Source: Micrococcaceae bacterium Sec5.7 (GTDB taxonomy: Bacteria > Actinomycetota > Actinomycetes > Actinomycetales > Micrococcaceae). From it: a stretch of DNA of 64,000 nt. Positions 19,377 to 27,427 of the stretch are shown here, one piece after another. Where the stretch lies: contig CP144169.1 in assembly GCA_039636785.1 (NCBI GenBank), positions 1,302,001 to 1,366,000 of the forward strand, written 5' to 3'. Under the pieces are notes generated by a model. The model saw only the letters and a list, made by a program, of their open reading frames with translations, was not told where the DNA came from and did no database searches. The position numbers and the translations under genes were made by a program. Every line of letters starts with the position of its first letter. The first letter of the stretch is position 1.

Positions 19377-19901
19377 GTGGCACGTGTGAAGAGGGCGGTA
19401 AACGCCCACAAGAAGCGCCGGGTTATTCTCGAACGCGCAAAAGGCTACCGTGGACAGCGCTCACGCCTGTACCGGAAGGCCAAAGAGCAGCTGCTGCACT
19501 CGTTTGTGTACAGCTACGGCGACCGCAAGAAGAAGAAGGGCGACTTCCGTCGTCTTTGGATCCAGCGTATCAACGCTGCTTCCCGCGCCAACGGCCTGAC
19601 CTACAACCGCCTGATCCAGGGCCTGAAGGCCGCTGAGGTCGAGGTTGACCGCCGTATGCTCGCCGAGCTGGCCGTTTCCGACGCCAACGCTTTCGCCGCA
19701 TTGGTGCAGATCGCCAAGGATTTCCTGCCGGCTGACACCTCCGCTCCGGCCGCGACGTCGGCTGAAGTAGCTCCGAAGGCAGTAAAGGCCGCCAAGGCGC
19801 CGAAGGCTGCCAAGGTTGCAGATGCTCCTGAGGCACCGGCCAAGGCTTCCGCTTCCGAGAAGCCGGCGGGTGGCGAAGCACGCCAGCAGATCAAGGACTA
19901 G
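19377..19901 (+). CDS. rplT: 50S ribosomal protein L20 with alanine-rich tail
   Basis: L20 is needed for early 50S assembly and in some bacteria represses its own operon. Residues 1-118 are standard ([60 protein letters not shown]). The protein continues to 174 residues with an Ala/Lys/Pro-rich tail. L20 usually stops near 117-130. GTG start with GAAGGAGT 7-9 nt upstream. Followed closely by the methyltransferase gene. Confidence 0.98.
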   Translation: MARVKRAVNAHKKRRVILERAKGYRGQRSRLYRKAKEQLLHSFVYSYGDRKKKKGDFRRLWIQRINAASRANGLTYNRLIQGLKAAEVEVDRRMLAELAVSDANAFAALVQIAKDFLPADTSAPAATSAEVAPKAVKAAKAPKAAKVADAPEAPAKASASEKPAGGEARQQIKD

Positions 19902-19926
19902 TAGCAACAGCCACTAAAGTTCTTAT

Positions 19927-20835
19927 ATGAACGAAACCGGGCGCCCGCAAGACTTCCCACTCTCCAACCCCCGAGCTGATCGGATACGGGATGTGGCGAA
20001 ACTTGCAGGGCGTCCGGCCCGTTTAAGGCGCGGGCAGTTTCTCGCGGAAGGGCCGCAGTCAGTCCGGGAAGCACTGGTTCTGCATCGTGAGCGCCTCTCC
20101 GCGGGTGGTCGCGGCGTTGTGCATGAGGTCTACGCAAGTGAATCCTGCCTGGACCGGCTTCCGGAGCTTGAGGGACTGGCCGCTGGCACAAATCTGCGCC
20201 TTGCCACCGATGAAGTGCTGGCGGCCATGGCGGATACCGTGAATCCCCAGGGAATCGTCGCCGTCTGCGGGTTTGTCGACGTGAGTCTTGGGGAAGTGCT
20301 CGACGCCGGACCCCGCCTGATCGCCGTGCTGTGCCAGGTCCGTGACCCGGGAAACGCCGGAACAGTTCTGCGGGCCGCAGATGCTGCCGGCGCCGACGCC
20401 GTTGTCCTGACCGCATCGAGCGTCGACATCTACAACCCCAAGGCCGTCCGTTCTACCGCCGGTTCACTGTTTCATCTTCCGGTGGTACTGGGTGCAGACA
20501 TCGAAGAGCTCGTGGCCGCGTGCAGGTCACGGGGGATAGGCATCCTGGCTGCCGACGGCTACGGTCAACTCAACCTGGACCGGCTCCAGGATGAAAACGC
20601 CGCACGCAGGCTCGGCGGCTCCGCCGAAGTTTCGGTCTACGCACTGGAGAACCCCACTGCCTGGCTCTTTGGCAATGAAGCACAGGGTCTTTCGGACGCC
20701 GAACTGTCCCTGGCCGACCACAGGGTGGCTGTCCCCGTATACGGCGCGGCGGAAAGCCTGAACCTCGGAACGGCTGCCACTGTATGCCTGTATGCCAGCG
20801 CAAGGTCCCAGCAGGTACAGGTGCGGCACGGATAG
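19927..20835 (+). CDS. SpoU/TrmH family 23S rRNA 2'-O-methyltransferase
   Basis: A 302-residue SPOUT methyltransferase. N-terminal substrate-binding domain about 1-125; the catalytic SpoU domain has motif 1 QVRDPGNAGTVLRAADAAGA, motif 2 WLFGNEAQGLS and motif 3 VPVYGAAESLNLGTAA, which make the knotted SAM site. The target is likely a 23S ribose, but which nucleotide is not readable. Its own -10 TAAAGT ends 6 nt before the ATG, so it can be made from a leaderless message apart from the ribosomal operon. Confidence 0.9.
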   Translation: MNETGRPQDFPLSNPRADRIRDVAKLAGRPARLRRGQFLAEGPQSVREALVLHRERLSAGGRGVVHEVYASESCLDRLPELEGLAAGTNLRLATDEVLAAMADTVNPQGIVAVCGFVDVSLGEVLDAGPRLIAVLCQVRDPGNAGTVLRAADAAGADAVVLTASSVDIYNPKAVRSTAGSLFHLPVVLGADIEELVAACRSRGIGILAADGYGQLNLDRLQDENAARRLGGSAEVSVYALENPTAWLFGNEAQGLSDAELSLADHRVAVPVYGAAESLNLGTAATVCLYASARSQQVQVRHG

Positions 20836-20887
20836 TTCGCCGCGGGGCGAACCTGCAGTCCACACAGTGTGCCTCCACGAAGAAGGA

Positions 20888-20907
20888 CCCCGGCTGAATC
20901 GCCGAGG
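20888..20907. terminator. Terminator hairpin between convergent genes
   Basis: CCCCGGC (20888-20894) and GCCGAGG (20901-20907) form a 7-bp stem: complete with one G-U pair on the minus strand, where TCCTTCTT follows, and one mismatch on the plus strand, where CCCCGCTTTT follows. A 7-bp hairpin at 20835-20852 overlaps the rRNA methyltransferase stop and may also help. Confidence 0.45.
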
Positions 20908-20941
20908 CCCCGCTTTTCGCGTTATGTTGGATTGAGGGGAA

Positions 20942-21211
20942 TCAGGACGTGGTCTTGCTGCGTCCGGTGATGGCGCCATAAACGCCGGCCACTACGAGGC
21001 CGCCGACGATCGCCAGGATCCAGGTTCCGATATCGAAGAACCCCATGTCACCCTTGGCGAACAAGAGGTTTCCAATCCAGCCGCCGAGAATCGCGCCAAC
21101 AACGCCCAATACAAGGCTGGTGATCCATCCGCCGCCGACTTTACCGGGCATTACGGCCTTGACGATGGCCCCTACGATGAGGCCGAGAATAATCCAAGCA
21201 AGAAATCCCAT
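20942..21211 (-). CDS. GlsB/YeaQ/YmgE family stress membrane protein
   Basis: An 89-residue, glycine-rich membrane protein with three hydrophobic segments (MGFLAWIILGLIVGAIVKAVM; WITSLVLGVVGAILGGWIGN; GTWILAIVGGLVVAGVYGAI). This matches the transglycosylase-associated/YeaQ family, tied to envelope or acid stress but of unknown mechanism. AAGGAGGAGAC just before the ATG is a very strong ribosome binding site. Confidence 0.88.
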   Translation of the reverse strand: MGFLAWIILGLIVGAIVKAVMPGKVGGGWITSLVLGVVGAILGGWIGNLLFAKGDMGFFDIGTWILAIVGGLVVAGVYGAITGRSKTTS

Positions 21212-21417
21212 GTCTCCTCCTTCATATTCATCGGGAATCGATCCGTCCCGATCATGGCTTCAAGCTAACACACCGCCTTGCTATTGTCAGCAGGCTTAGT
21301 GTTTCAATTTGGTGCGTCTCGGAGCCCGGTACGGGTACGGTATTCATTGGCAGGAATGCAGATAATCTTGCCCGACACTGATGCTCTGTCCCTTAACTCT
21401 GAAGAGGTGAAGCCACC

Positions 21418-22347
21418 TTGGCTGCAAATGGCGGTAACAAGGCGATCGTCGCGGCTCTGGCTGCAAACCTGACCATTGCTGTACTGAAGTTCGTTGCTTT
21501 TGTACTGACGATGTCCTCGTCCATGCTTGCTGAAGCCATCCACTCCATGGCCGATTCCGGTAACCAGGTTCTGCTGCTGGTGGGCGGCAAGCGTGCCAAG
21601 CGGGCCGCCAGCCCCGAGCACCCCTTCGGTTACGGGCGCGAACGGTACATCTACGCGTTCATCGTTTCTATTGTGCTGTTCAGCGTTGGTGGTCTCTTCG
21701 CGCTTTTCGAAGCCTGGGAAAAGATCCAGCACCCGCACGCCATCGAAGGCGATTTCTGGTGGGTGCCCCTCGCCGTCCTTATCGGTGCCATCGTGGCGGA
21801 GTCGTTCTCCTTCCGGACCGCGATCATCGAGTCCAATCACATCCGGGGCACACAGGGCTGGGTGAGCTTCGTCAGGAATGCCAAGCAACCGGAACTTCCT
21901 GTCATTCTTCTGGAGGACCTGGGCGCCCTTCTGGGCCTGGTCTTCGCGCTCTTCGGCGTGGGAATGACGCTCCTCACCGGCGACGGAATTTGGGATGCCC
22001 TCGGAACAGGCATGATTGGCCTGCTGCTGGTGGCCATTGCCGTGATACTCGCTGTGGAGACCAAATCCCTGCTGCTGGGAGAATCAGCCACTAAAGATGA
22101 CTCCGCCAAAATCAGGGCTGCCATCGAAGCCGACGGCACTGCCGTCATCCATCTCAAGACCCTTCACCTCGGTCCCGAGGAACTCCTCGTGGCCGCGAAG
22201 ATCACTGTGGGTGCAGCCGATTCGGGTCAGGCGATCGCCACTTCAATAGACAACGCCGAGGTACGGATCCGCGCGGCGGTTCCGATTGCCCGCGTCATCT
22301 ACCTTGAGCCGGATGTGCAGCGCGTGGAGGCAGGCACCGCCCCTTAG
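21418..22347 (+). CDS. Cation diffusion facilitator family transporter
   Basis: A 309-residue CDF protein that likely exports divalent metal ions by proton exchange. Transmembrane helices fill about 10-200; metal-site residues are in MLAEAIHSMADSGNQ (helix 2) and LLEDLGALLGLVFA (helix 5). A short cytoplasmic domain follows (about 215-309). TTG 21418 was chosen: it follows GAAGAGGTGA at a proper distance and no ATG or GTG fits. Metal unknown. The 3' end overlaps the convergent MFS gene by 4 nt. Confidence 0.88.
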   Translation: MAANGGNKAIVAALAANLTIAVLKFVAFVLTMSSSMLAEAIHSMADSGNQVLLLVGGKRAKRAASPEHPFGYGRERYIYAFIVSIVLFSVGGLFALFEAWEKIQHPHAIEGDFWWVPLAVLIGAIVAESFSFRTAIIESNHIRGTQGWVSFVRNAKQPELPVILLEDLGALLGLVFALFGVGMTLLTGDGIWDALGTGMIGLLLVAIAVILAVETKSLLLGESATKDDSAKIRAAIEADGTAVIHLKTLHLGPEELLVAAKITVGAADSGQAIATSIDNAEVRIRAAVPIARVIYLEPDVQRVEAGTAP

Positions 22348-23552
22348 GCAGCCAGCGGCTTCCGGCGTTCCAGCACACCGCTGATCACTGCAACGGCTAG
22401 ACCGAGGATGGCCAGTCCGGCTCCGACGAGAGCCGGGGCAACGTACCCCCAACCCCAGGCAATGACTACACCGCCCAGGAACGCGCCCAGGGCGTTGGCT
22501 ACGTTAAGGGCGGCATGGTTGAGTGAAGATGCCAGCGACGGCGCGTCCGGTGATGCGTCCAGCAGCCGGGTCTGGAGTGCCGGGACCAGCATGGATCCGG
22601 CAGCACCGACCACAAAGACCATCACAAGCGCTGACCAGGGCCAGTGCACGGCAACGGCATAGACCACCAGGGCCACGGCGATCCCGGGCAAGACCCGGTA
22701 GATGGTACCCATGACAGACTTATCCGCAATCCTGCCGCCCACAATGTTGCCGGCCACCATGCCAAGCCCGTAGAGCGCCACAACAATGGGAAGCATGGAT
22801 GACGGAATGCCGGCCACGGACGTCATGGTGTGCGCAATGTAGGTGTAGGTGGCGAAAAAACCGCCAAAGCCCACGATGCCGATCAGGATGGCCAGCCACA
22901 CCTGCAGCCTCTTGAGCGCAGCCAGCTCGCGTCGGATACTGGCGTCAGGATGGGCCTTCTCGAACGGCACGAAGTTCCACAGCATTGCCAGAGTGACCAG
23001 ACCGATCGCTCCTACGAGCACGAACAGCAGGCGCCAGCCGTAGGTCTGGCCCACCCACGTGGCGATCGGCACCCCAACCACGTTTGAGACCGTCAGCCCA
23101 GCCATCACCATCGAGATGGCCCACCCCCGCCTGGTGGGGGCAACAAGTGAAGCCGCAATGACGGCGGCCACGCCGAAAAACGCTCCGTGCGGAAGGCCGG
23201 CTGCAAACCTTGACACCAGCATGCTGCCGTAGTCCGGAGCAATGTATGAGGTCAGATTGGCGAGACTGAAGAAGAGCATCAGCCCCAGTGCCAGATGCTT
23301 GCGCGGGAGTTTCGCCCCGACGGCTGCCAGCAGCGGGGCTCCGACCACCACCCCAAGAGCGTAAGCGGAGATCAGGTGCCCGGCCTCGGGTGTGCTGATA
23401 TTGAGCCCCCGTTCCACTTCCTTGAGGAGGCCCATCATGGTGAACTCCGTGACGCCGATGCCGAAGCCACCCATGGCCAGGGACAAAAAGGCGAGGGCGA
23501 GGTTCCTGGTGCCGGTCTTGGACGCGGGTGTGGCCTGGGCGGTGGTTGTCAT
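22344..23552 (-). CDS. MFS transporter, AraJ/DHA1 efflux type
   Basis: A drug/sugar-efflux-type MFS protein of about 402 residues with 12 predicted helices. The family pattern MGGFGIGVTEFTMMGLL opens helix 1 and GAPLLAAVGAKLPRKH is motif A. ATG 23552 (MTTTAQATP) was chosen; an open extension to a TTG at 23624 is low-complexity. Upstream, 23625-23744 holds the divergent mutT promoter. Substrate not predictable. Confidence 0.86.
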   Translation of the reverse strand: MTTTAQATPASKTGTRNLALAFLSLAMGGFGIGVTEFTMMGLLKEVERGLNISTPEAGHLISAYALGVVVGAPLLAAVGAKLPRKHLALGLMLFFSLANLTSYIAPDYGSMLVSRFAAGLPHGAFFGVAAVIAASLVAPTRRGWAISMVMAGLTVSNVVGVPIATWVGQTYGWRLLFVLVGAIGLVTLAMLWNFVPFEKAHPDASIRRELAALKRLQVWLAILIGIVGFGGFFATYTYIAHTMTSVAGIPSSMLPIVVALYGLGMVAGNIVGGRIADKSVMGTIYRVLPGIAVALVVYAVAVHWPWSALVMVFVVGAAGSMLVPALQTRLLDASPDAPSLASSLNHAALNVANALGAFLGGVVIAWGWGYVAPALVGAGLAILGLAVAVISGVLERRKPLAA

Positions 23553-23744
23553 GAGCCTGCTTTTCGGGGTGGGTCCGGCTGGCGCCGCGGCTGCGGCGCT
23601 TTGAACCGACGGTGGTGTTCTCAAACGACAGTAGAGTTTCTTAAATCAGATTTGTACACCAGAGGTGCGGGACCGCATATTCCGGGAATTTGAAGTTCCC
23701 GGAGCTGAATCGGCCTTCACCATTCTCCCCCATAGACTGGGGCC

Positions 23745-24182
23745 GTGACTGGACTGATCAATGTAGTGGGCGGCGCGGTACTGGATTCCCTGAAGGAGCC
23801 CACCCGGCTGCTCGTGGCACGGCGCACGGCGCCACCGCGGTTCGCCGGCATGTGGGAATTCCCTGGCGGCAAGGTCGAAGCCGACGAAACAGCCGAGGAC
23901 GCACTTCACCGTGAACTGTGGGAAGAACTGGGCATAAAGGTAGCGCTGGGAACGGAACTGGCGGCCGCATCTGAGTCCGGCTGGCCCCTGAATGCACACG
24001 CGTCCATGCGTGTCTGGTTTGCAGAAATCGCCGACGGTGAGCCGTATCCGCTCGAGGATCACGATGAAGTGCGCTGGGTCCGCATTGACGAAAGTGACGA
24101 AGCTCTCAGCCTGCCGTGGATCCCCGCTGACTTCCCGATTGTCCGGGCGCTCCTCGAGACTCTGGAGCAGCGGGGCAGCTAG
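23745..24182 (+). CDS. mutT: NUDIX hydrolase, MutT (8-oxo-dGTP diphosphatase) type
   Basis: The 145-residue protein has a full Nudix box: G-x5-E-x7-RELWEELGI starting at GGKVEADETAEDALHR (about residues 40-62). Preceding MWEFPGGK and the C-terminal EVRWV/PWIPADFPIV fit MutT proteins that clean oxidised dGTP. The GTG start has a -10 TAGACT ending 6 nt upstream, so it is probably leaderless. It overlaps the convergent radical SAM gene by 4 nt. Confidence 0.88.
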   Translation: MTGLINVVGGAVLDSLKEPTRLLVARRTAPPRFAGMWEFPGGKVEADETAEDALHRELWEELGIKVALGTELAAASESGWPLNAHASMRVWFAEIADGEPYPLEDHDEVRWVRIDESDEALSLPWIPADFPIVRALLETLEQRGS

Positions 24183-25324
24183 AAAAGTGTGGGCTGCCGG
24201 GCAGGAGGCTCCGGGGCCTGGCGGCCATTCCGCTGGCCGCCCTGCCCCGCGGCACCGGCCGCCGGGGGAAGGCTGCCGGCCGGATACCGTGCCTCTTCGC
24301 CACGGGGGTCGTCATTGAGGTCACCGTGGCTGAAGCCGTGGGATCCGGACAATCCGTGCCTCGACTTGAAGTAGCGGATCCTGCCCGCCAGCCACTCCCG
24401 GTACTCCTTGGAAGCGTAGGATCCCGTCCCGTAGAGCCGCCGGTAGCGCCCGGCCAGCTTAGGGTGCCTGACGGTAATCCATTGCATGAACCATTCGCGC
24501 GTGCCCGGCTTCAAGTAGAGGGCGCCAGCTGTAACCCCCGTGGCCCCGGCAGCTGCCAGGGACCCGAAGAGGGCATCGAGGGCTTCGTCGCTGTCCGACA
24601 GCCAGGGCAGGATGGGCATGGCCATGACGCCGCATGGCAGCGCGGCGTCGCGGAGCCTGGAAATGAGTGTCAGCCGCGCGCGCGGTCCCGGGGTGCCAGG
24701 CTCCACCGCTTCCGAGAGCTGCTCATCAGTCATGGCAAGTGAAATGCCCACACCTACCGGGACCTGTGCCGCAGCATGCTTCAGCAGCGGAATGTCCCTG
24801 GCAAGCAGGGTGCCTTTGGTAAGGACGGACAGGGGAGTGCCTGAGTCAGCAAGTGCACCGATGATTCCGGGCATCAGCCGGTACCGGCCTTCGGCGCGCT
24901 GGTACGGGTCGGTATTGGTGCCCAGAGCGACATGGTGATGCCCCCATGACGGCTTGGCCAGTTCCTTCCGCAGGATTTCCGCCGCATTTATTTTGACCAC
25001 CACCTGGCTGTCAAAATCGAGTCCGGCGTCGAATTCCAGATACGTGTGGCTCTTGCGGGCAAAGCAGTAGACGCAGGCATGGCTGCAGCCGCGGTAGGGG
25101 TTGACGGTCCATTCGAACGGCATGCGGGAACCGGCAACCACCTTGTTGAGCACCGTTTTGGCGGTGACCTCATGGAAGGTGATCCCGGAAAACTCCGGGG
25201 TGGAGACGGAACGCACAAGCCCGGCCAGCGGGAGCAGCGCATCCGCGGCCGGGGCGGCCGGGGATACGCTGCTCCCGGTGTTGTCTCCGGGCGCCGGCCT
25301 GAGTGCTTGTGCGTCCCATCTCAT
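24179..25324 (-). CDS. Rv2578c-type radical SAM protein (SplB-like), SOS-linked
   Basis: A 381-residue radical SAM protein with the cluster motif C80-x3-C84-x2-C87 in YRGCSHACVYCFAR, followed by YLEFDAGLDFDSQVVVK and LGTNTDPYQRAEGRYRL. It belongs with the actinobacterial Rv2578c group, distantly like spore photoproduct lyase. From memory, the M. tuberculosis homologue is in the LexA regulon. The final residues RQPTLF resemble the QxxLF sliding-clamp motif. Start at ATG 25324 (MRWDAQALRP), because a -10 ends 7 nt upstream; ATG 25333 would lie inside the SOS box. The substrate is unknown; a DNA lesion is a reasonable guess. Confidence 0.87.
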   Translation of the reverse strand: MRWDAQALRPAPGDNTGSSVSPAAPAADALLPLAGLVRSVSTPEFSGITFHEVTAKTVLNKVVAGSRMPFEWTVNPYRGCSHACVYCFARKSHTYLEFDAGLDFDSQVVVKINAAEILRKELAKPSWGHHHVALGTNTDPYQRAEGRYRLMPGIIGALADSGTPLSVLTKGTLLARDIPLLKHAAAQVPVGVGISLAMTDEQLSEAVEPGTPGPRARLTLISRLRDAALPCGVMAMPILPWLSDSDEALDALFGSLAAAGATGVTAGALYLKPGTREWFMQWITVRHPKLAGRYRRLYGTGSYASKEYREWLAGRIRYFKSRHGLSGSHGFSHGDLNDDPRGEEARYPAGSLPPAAGAAGQGGQRNGRQAPEPPARQPTLF

Positions 25325-25331
25325 GACTACC

Positions 25332-25360
25332 ATTCGAATGTATGTTCGAATTTAAGTCAA
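25332..25360 (-). promoter_or_regulatory. SOS-controlled promoter of the radical SAM gene
   Basis: Read on the minus strand: -35 TTGACT (25355-25360), a 17-nt spacer and -10 TCGAAT (25332-25337). The palindrome TTCGAATGTATGTTCGAA at 25333-25350 fills the spacer and most of the -10. It matches the actinobacterial SOS box TCGAAC-N4-GTTCGA except for one base, so bound LexA would block RNA polymerase. Confidence 0.75.
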
Positions 25361-25424
25361 GGCCCCGCGCTGGTTATGGATCATCCGCAGCTGCACGGTG
25401 ATGAGCTGGCACTAGGCTGGAGCC

Positions 25425-26066
25425 ATGATTCTCATCACCGGCTTCGAGCCGTTTGGCGGTCAAACCACCAATCCCTCATGGACGGCGGCCGTGCAGGCCA
25501 GTGCCATCCTGCAAGCCGAAGGGCTGGCCGTGGCGGCAGTCGAACTGCCCTGCATTTTCGGTGAGTCCATCAGCATGTTGCGGGAAGCACTGGATAGCCG
25601 CCGCCCGGAGCTGGTGATCTGCGTCGGTCAGGCCGGCGGCAGAGACCGGATATCCCTGGAGCGCATTGCCATCAACTGCGACGACGCGCGGATACCGGAC
25701 AATGCCGGCAACCGCCCTGTGGACCGGGAAGTGGTTGCCGGCGGACCGGCTGCCTACTTCAGCACGCTGCCGGTGAAAGCCGTTTTGCAGGCGCTGAACT
25801 CAGCCGGTATGCCCGCCGACGTTTCCCAGACCGCAGGGACTTACGTCTGCAACCACGTCTTCTATGCCCTGATGCATGAGCTGGCGTCCCGCCCCGGTGT
25901 TCGAGGCGGGTTTATCCACATTCCGTTCGAACCCGGGCAGCTGCCGCAGGGGAGCCGTACCCCCGCGCTACCTGTGGATGTTATGGCGCGGGGGCTCGCC
26001 GTCGTCGTTCGAACCGCTTTGACAACCGCAAAGGACATCACGATGGCGGCAGGCGCCACGCACTGA
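25425..26066 (+). CDS. pcp: Pyroglutamyl-peptidase I
   Basis: Pcp removes N-terminal pyroglutamate from peptides in the cytoplasm (cysteine peptidase family C15). The catalytic triad is visible: E79 in RISLERIA, C142 in AGTYVCNHVFY and H165 in GGFIHIPF. FEPFGGQTTNPSW near the N-terminus is also typical. 213 residues is the usual length. A -10 TAGGCT ends 6 nt before the ATG, so the start is probably leaderless. Confidence 0.95.
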   Translation: MILITGFEPFGGQTTNPSWTAAVQASAILQAEGLAVAAVELPCIFGESISMLREALDSRRPELVICVGQAGGRDRISLERIAINCDDARIPDNAGNRPVDREVVAGGPAAYFSTLPVKAVLQALNSAGMPADVSQTAGTYVCNHVFYALMHELASRPGVRGGFIHIPFEPGQLPQGSRTPALPVDVMARGLAVVVRTALTTAKDITMAAGATH

Positions 26067-26080
26067 CGTCATGCACCGGC

Positions 26081-26731
26081 TCAGCCGGCCGGTAAGCCGC
26101 GCAGCTCCCACACGACAGTCACGGCGGCGCTCACGCTGGATTCGCCGGCCTCCACGTTGATTGCTTCGGCGGCCATGGCGCGTTGGATCTTGGCGACGGG
26201 AATAGGCGGCGGCACGTCTGAATGCTGGGTCACGGAGAGAACCCCGCCAAGTTCCGCAGCAGCCAGCGTGGCAAACTGTTGCGCCGAAGCGAGGGCATCC
26301 TGCCAGGCCGCTTCACGGGCCAGCACCGAAACGGCGGCCGCATCGGCAAATCCGAGTTCCAGCCCGTTCAACCTGACGTCGTTGCCACCCGCTTCTACGG
26401 CGGCCGCAATGACCTCCGATGAACCCGCCACGCTGCGGACACGCACGCTGAGGATGCTGGACGCCACATAGCCGGTAACTTTCTGGCCTTCGCCTTCCTG
26501 CCAGGCGAGGTCGGCACGGACGTTCAGCCCCGTGGTGCTGATGTCCGCGTTCCCGACGCCGTGCTGCCGCAGCACGGCCGAGATCGCGGCCGAGACCTTT
26601 CCTGCGTCCGCATAAGCTGCGCCAACGTTGTCCCGCCGGCACTCCACACCGATGGAAAGAGTCAGCAGGTCCGGAACAGCCTCCGCGCTCCCTGCTCCGG
26701 TGACAGTGATGGTTCTTGGGATCCCGCTCAT
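26081..26731 (-). CDS. SIMPL domain (DUF541) protein
   Basis: A 216-residue SIMPL-domain protein (periplasmic BP26/YggE-like fold) without a clear signal peptide. Core features: ITVTGAGSAEAVPDLLTLSIGVE at the N-terminus, GYVASSILSVRVRSV in the middle and AVTVVWEL at the C-terminus. Function unknown; homologues are linked to envelope or oxidative stress. Its ATG overlaps the stop of the upstream gene by one base (TAATG), so the two are coupled. Confidence 0.82.
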   Translation of the reverse strand: MSGIPRTITVTGAGSAEAVPDLLTLSIGVECRRDNVGAAYADAGKVSAAISAVLRQHGVGNADISTTGLNVRADLAWQEGEGQKVTGYVASSILSVRVRSVAGSSEVIAAAVEAGGNDVRLNGLELGFADAAAVSVLAREAAWQDALASAQQFATLAAAELGGVLSVTQHSDVPPPIPVAKIQRAMAAEAINVEAGESSVSAAVTVVWELRGLPAG

Positions 26732-27177
26732 TACGCCTCGATTCCGCCGGCACCTTCGGGAGCCGGCCTTCGTCTGTTGATGTCGATGTATCCGCCGGCT
26801 TCCAGCCCGGCCTGGCGTTCAAAGAAATTGCGCGACGCCGGATTGCCGGTCCGCAGTTGCGACCAGCCGGCGGCGATGAAATAGAACAGCAGAAACGGCA
26901 GACCCAGGCACCATGCGTATTGGGTGCTGTGCTTTTCCTCGTGGCCAAGCAGGACCGGATTGGCCAGGGCCTGCTGACGCTGGCCGCGGTAGAGCACCAC
27001 GTTGCCCACGGCAAACGCGCCGGCAAACGGAAGCCGCCAGCGGTATCCGGTGGCAACGACCAGCCCGCGCGGGCCGGCTGCGATTTCAGTCCGGGCAATT
27101 TTTGCCAGGAGCCATCCCAGCAAGGTGGAAGCATTGAGCATGTTTGCAATCTGCCGCAGCCGCTGTCCGCACGTCAT
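26731..27177 (-). CDS. Small membrane protein with HExxH motif, uncharacterised
   Basis: I do not recognise a named family. The 148-residue protein has a hydrophobic N-terminal part, a possible membrane helix WCLGLPFLLFYFIAAGW (about 89-105), and the motif GHEEKHSTQYAW, an HExxH sequence as in zinc peptidases. NFFERQAGLEAGGYIDINRR downstream could give a third metal ligand (Glu). The layout (HExxH, membrane segment, Glu in an RxA-like helix) resembles compact metallopeptidase-like proteins, but activity is not shown. A -10 TACCAT lies 6 nt before the ATG. In operon with the SIMPL gene. Confidence 0.65.
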   Translation of the reverse strand: MTCGQRLRQIANMLNASTLLGWLLAKIARTEIAAGPRGLVVATGYRWRLPFAGAFAVGNVVLYRGQRQQALANPVLLGHEEKHSTQYAWCLGLPFLLFYFIAAGWSQLRTGNPASRNFFERQAGLEAGGYIDINRRRPAPEGAGGIEA

Positions 27178-27317
27178 GAGGCCATGGTAACGCCGGCCTT
27201 TCCACGCCGCGTGTCATGCAGCGCCGGTCCGGCCGGCCTCAGGTTCGGGCAGCCCCGCACGTTCAATTAGACTGGGAGACAGTGCCTGCCGGTCAGCATC
27301 CGGCGAGCCCTGCCCGT

Positions 27318-27401
27318 GTCATTGAATGACTCCATGCAATGACTTGCCAGTGACGGACGCGCTGCCCGGGAACCGTGCACAGCAGCACCGGTCATTGGCA
27401 A
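27318..27401 (+). promoter_or_regulatory. pheST leader with competing stems
   Basis: GTCATTG occurs at 27318-27324 and 27391-27397, and its complement CAATGAC at 27337-27343 can pair with either. A second stem, TTGCCAGTGAC (27344-27354) with GTCATTGGCAA (27391-27401), is 11 bp with one G-U pair around a 36-nt loop. Alternative pairing of this kind is typical of attenuators. No Phe-rich leader peptide or T-box is visible. Confidence 0.5.
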
Positions 27402-27427
27402 ACCCGACTCGTAGCTAAGAACAGTAG

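Noticed and set aside
25920-26020. GTTCGAAC-like sequences inside pcp as further SOS boxes
   Set aside because: They lack the spaced GAAC-N4-GTTC arrangement and lie in the middle of a coding region.
27250-27427. Phenylalanine leader peptide or T-box before pheS
   Set aside because: The only short frame (near 27282, ending at 27328) has no phenylalanine codons, and no T-box core sequence is visible.
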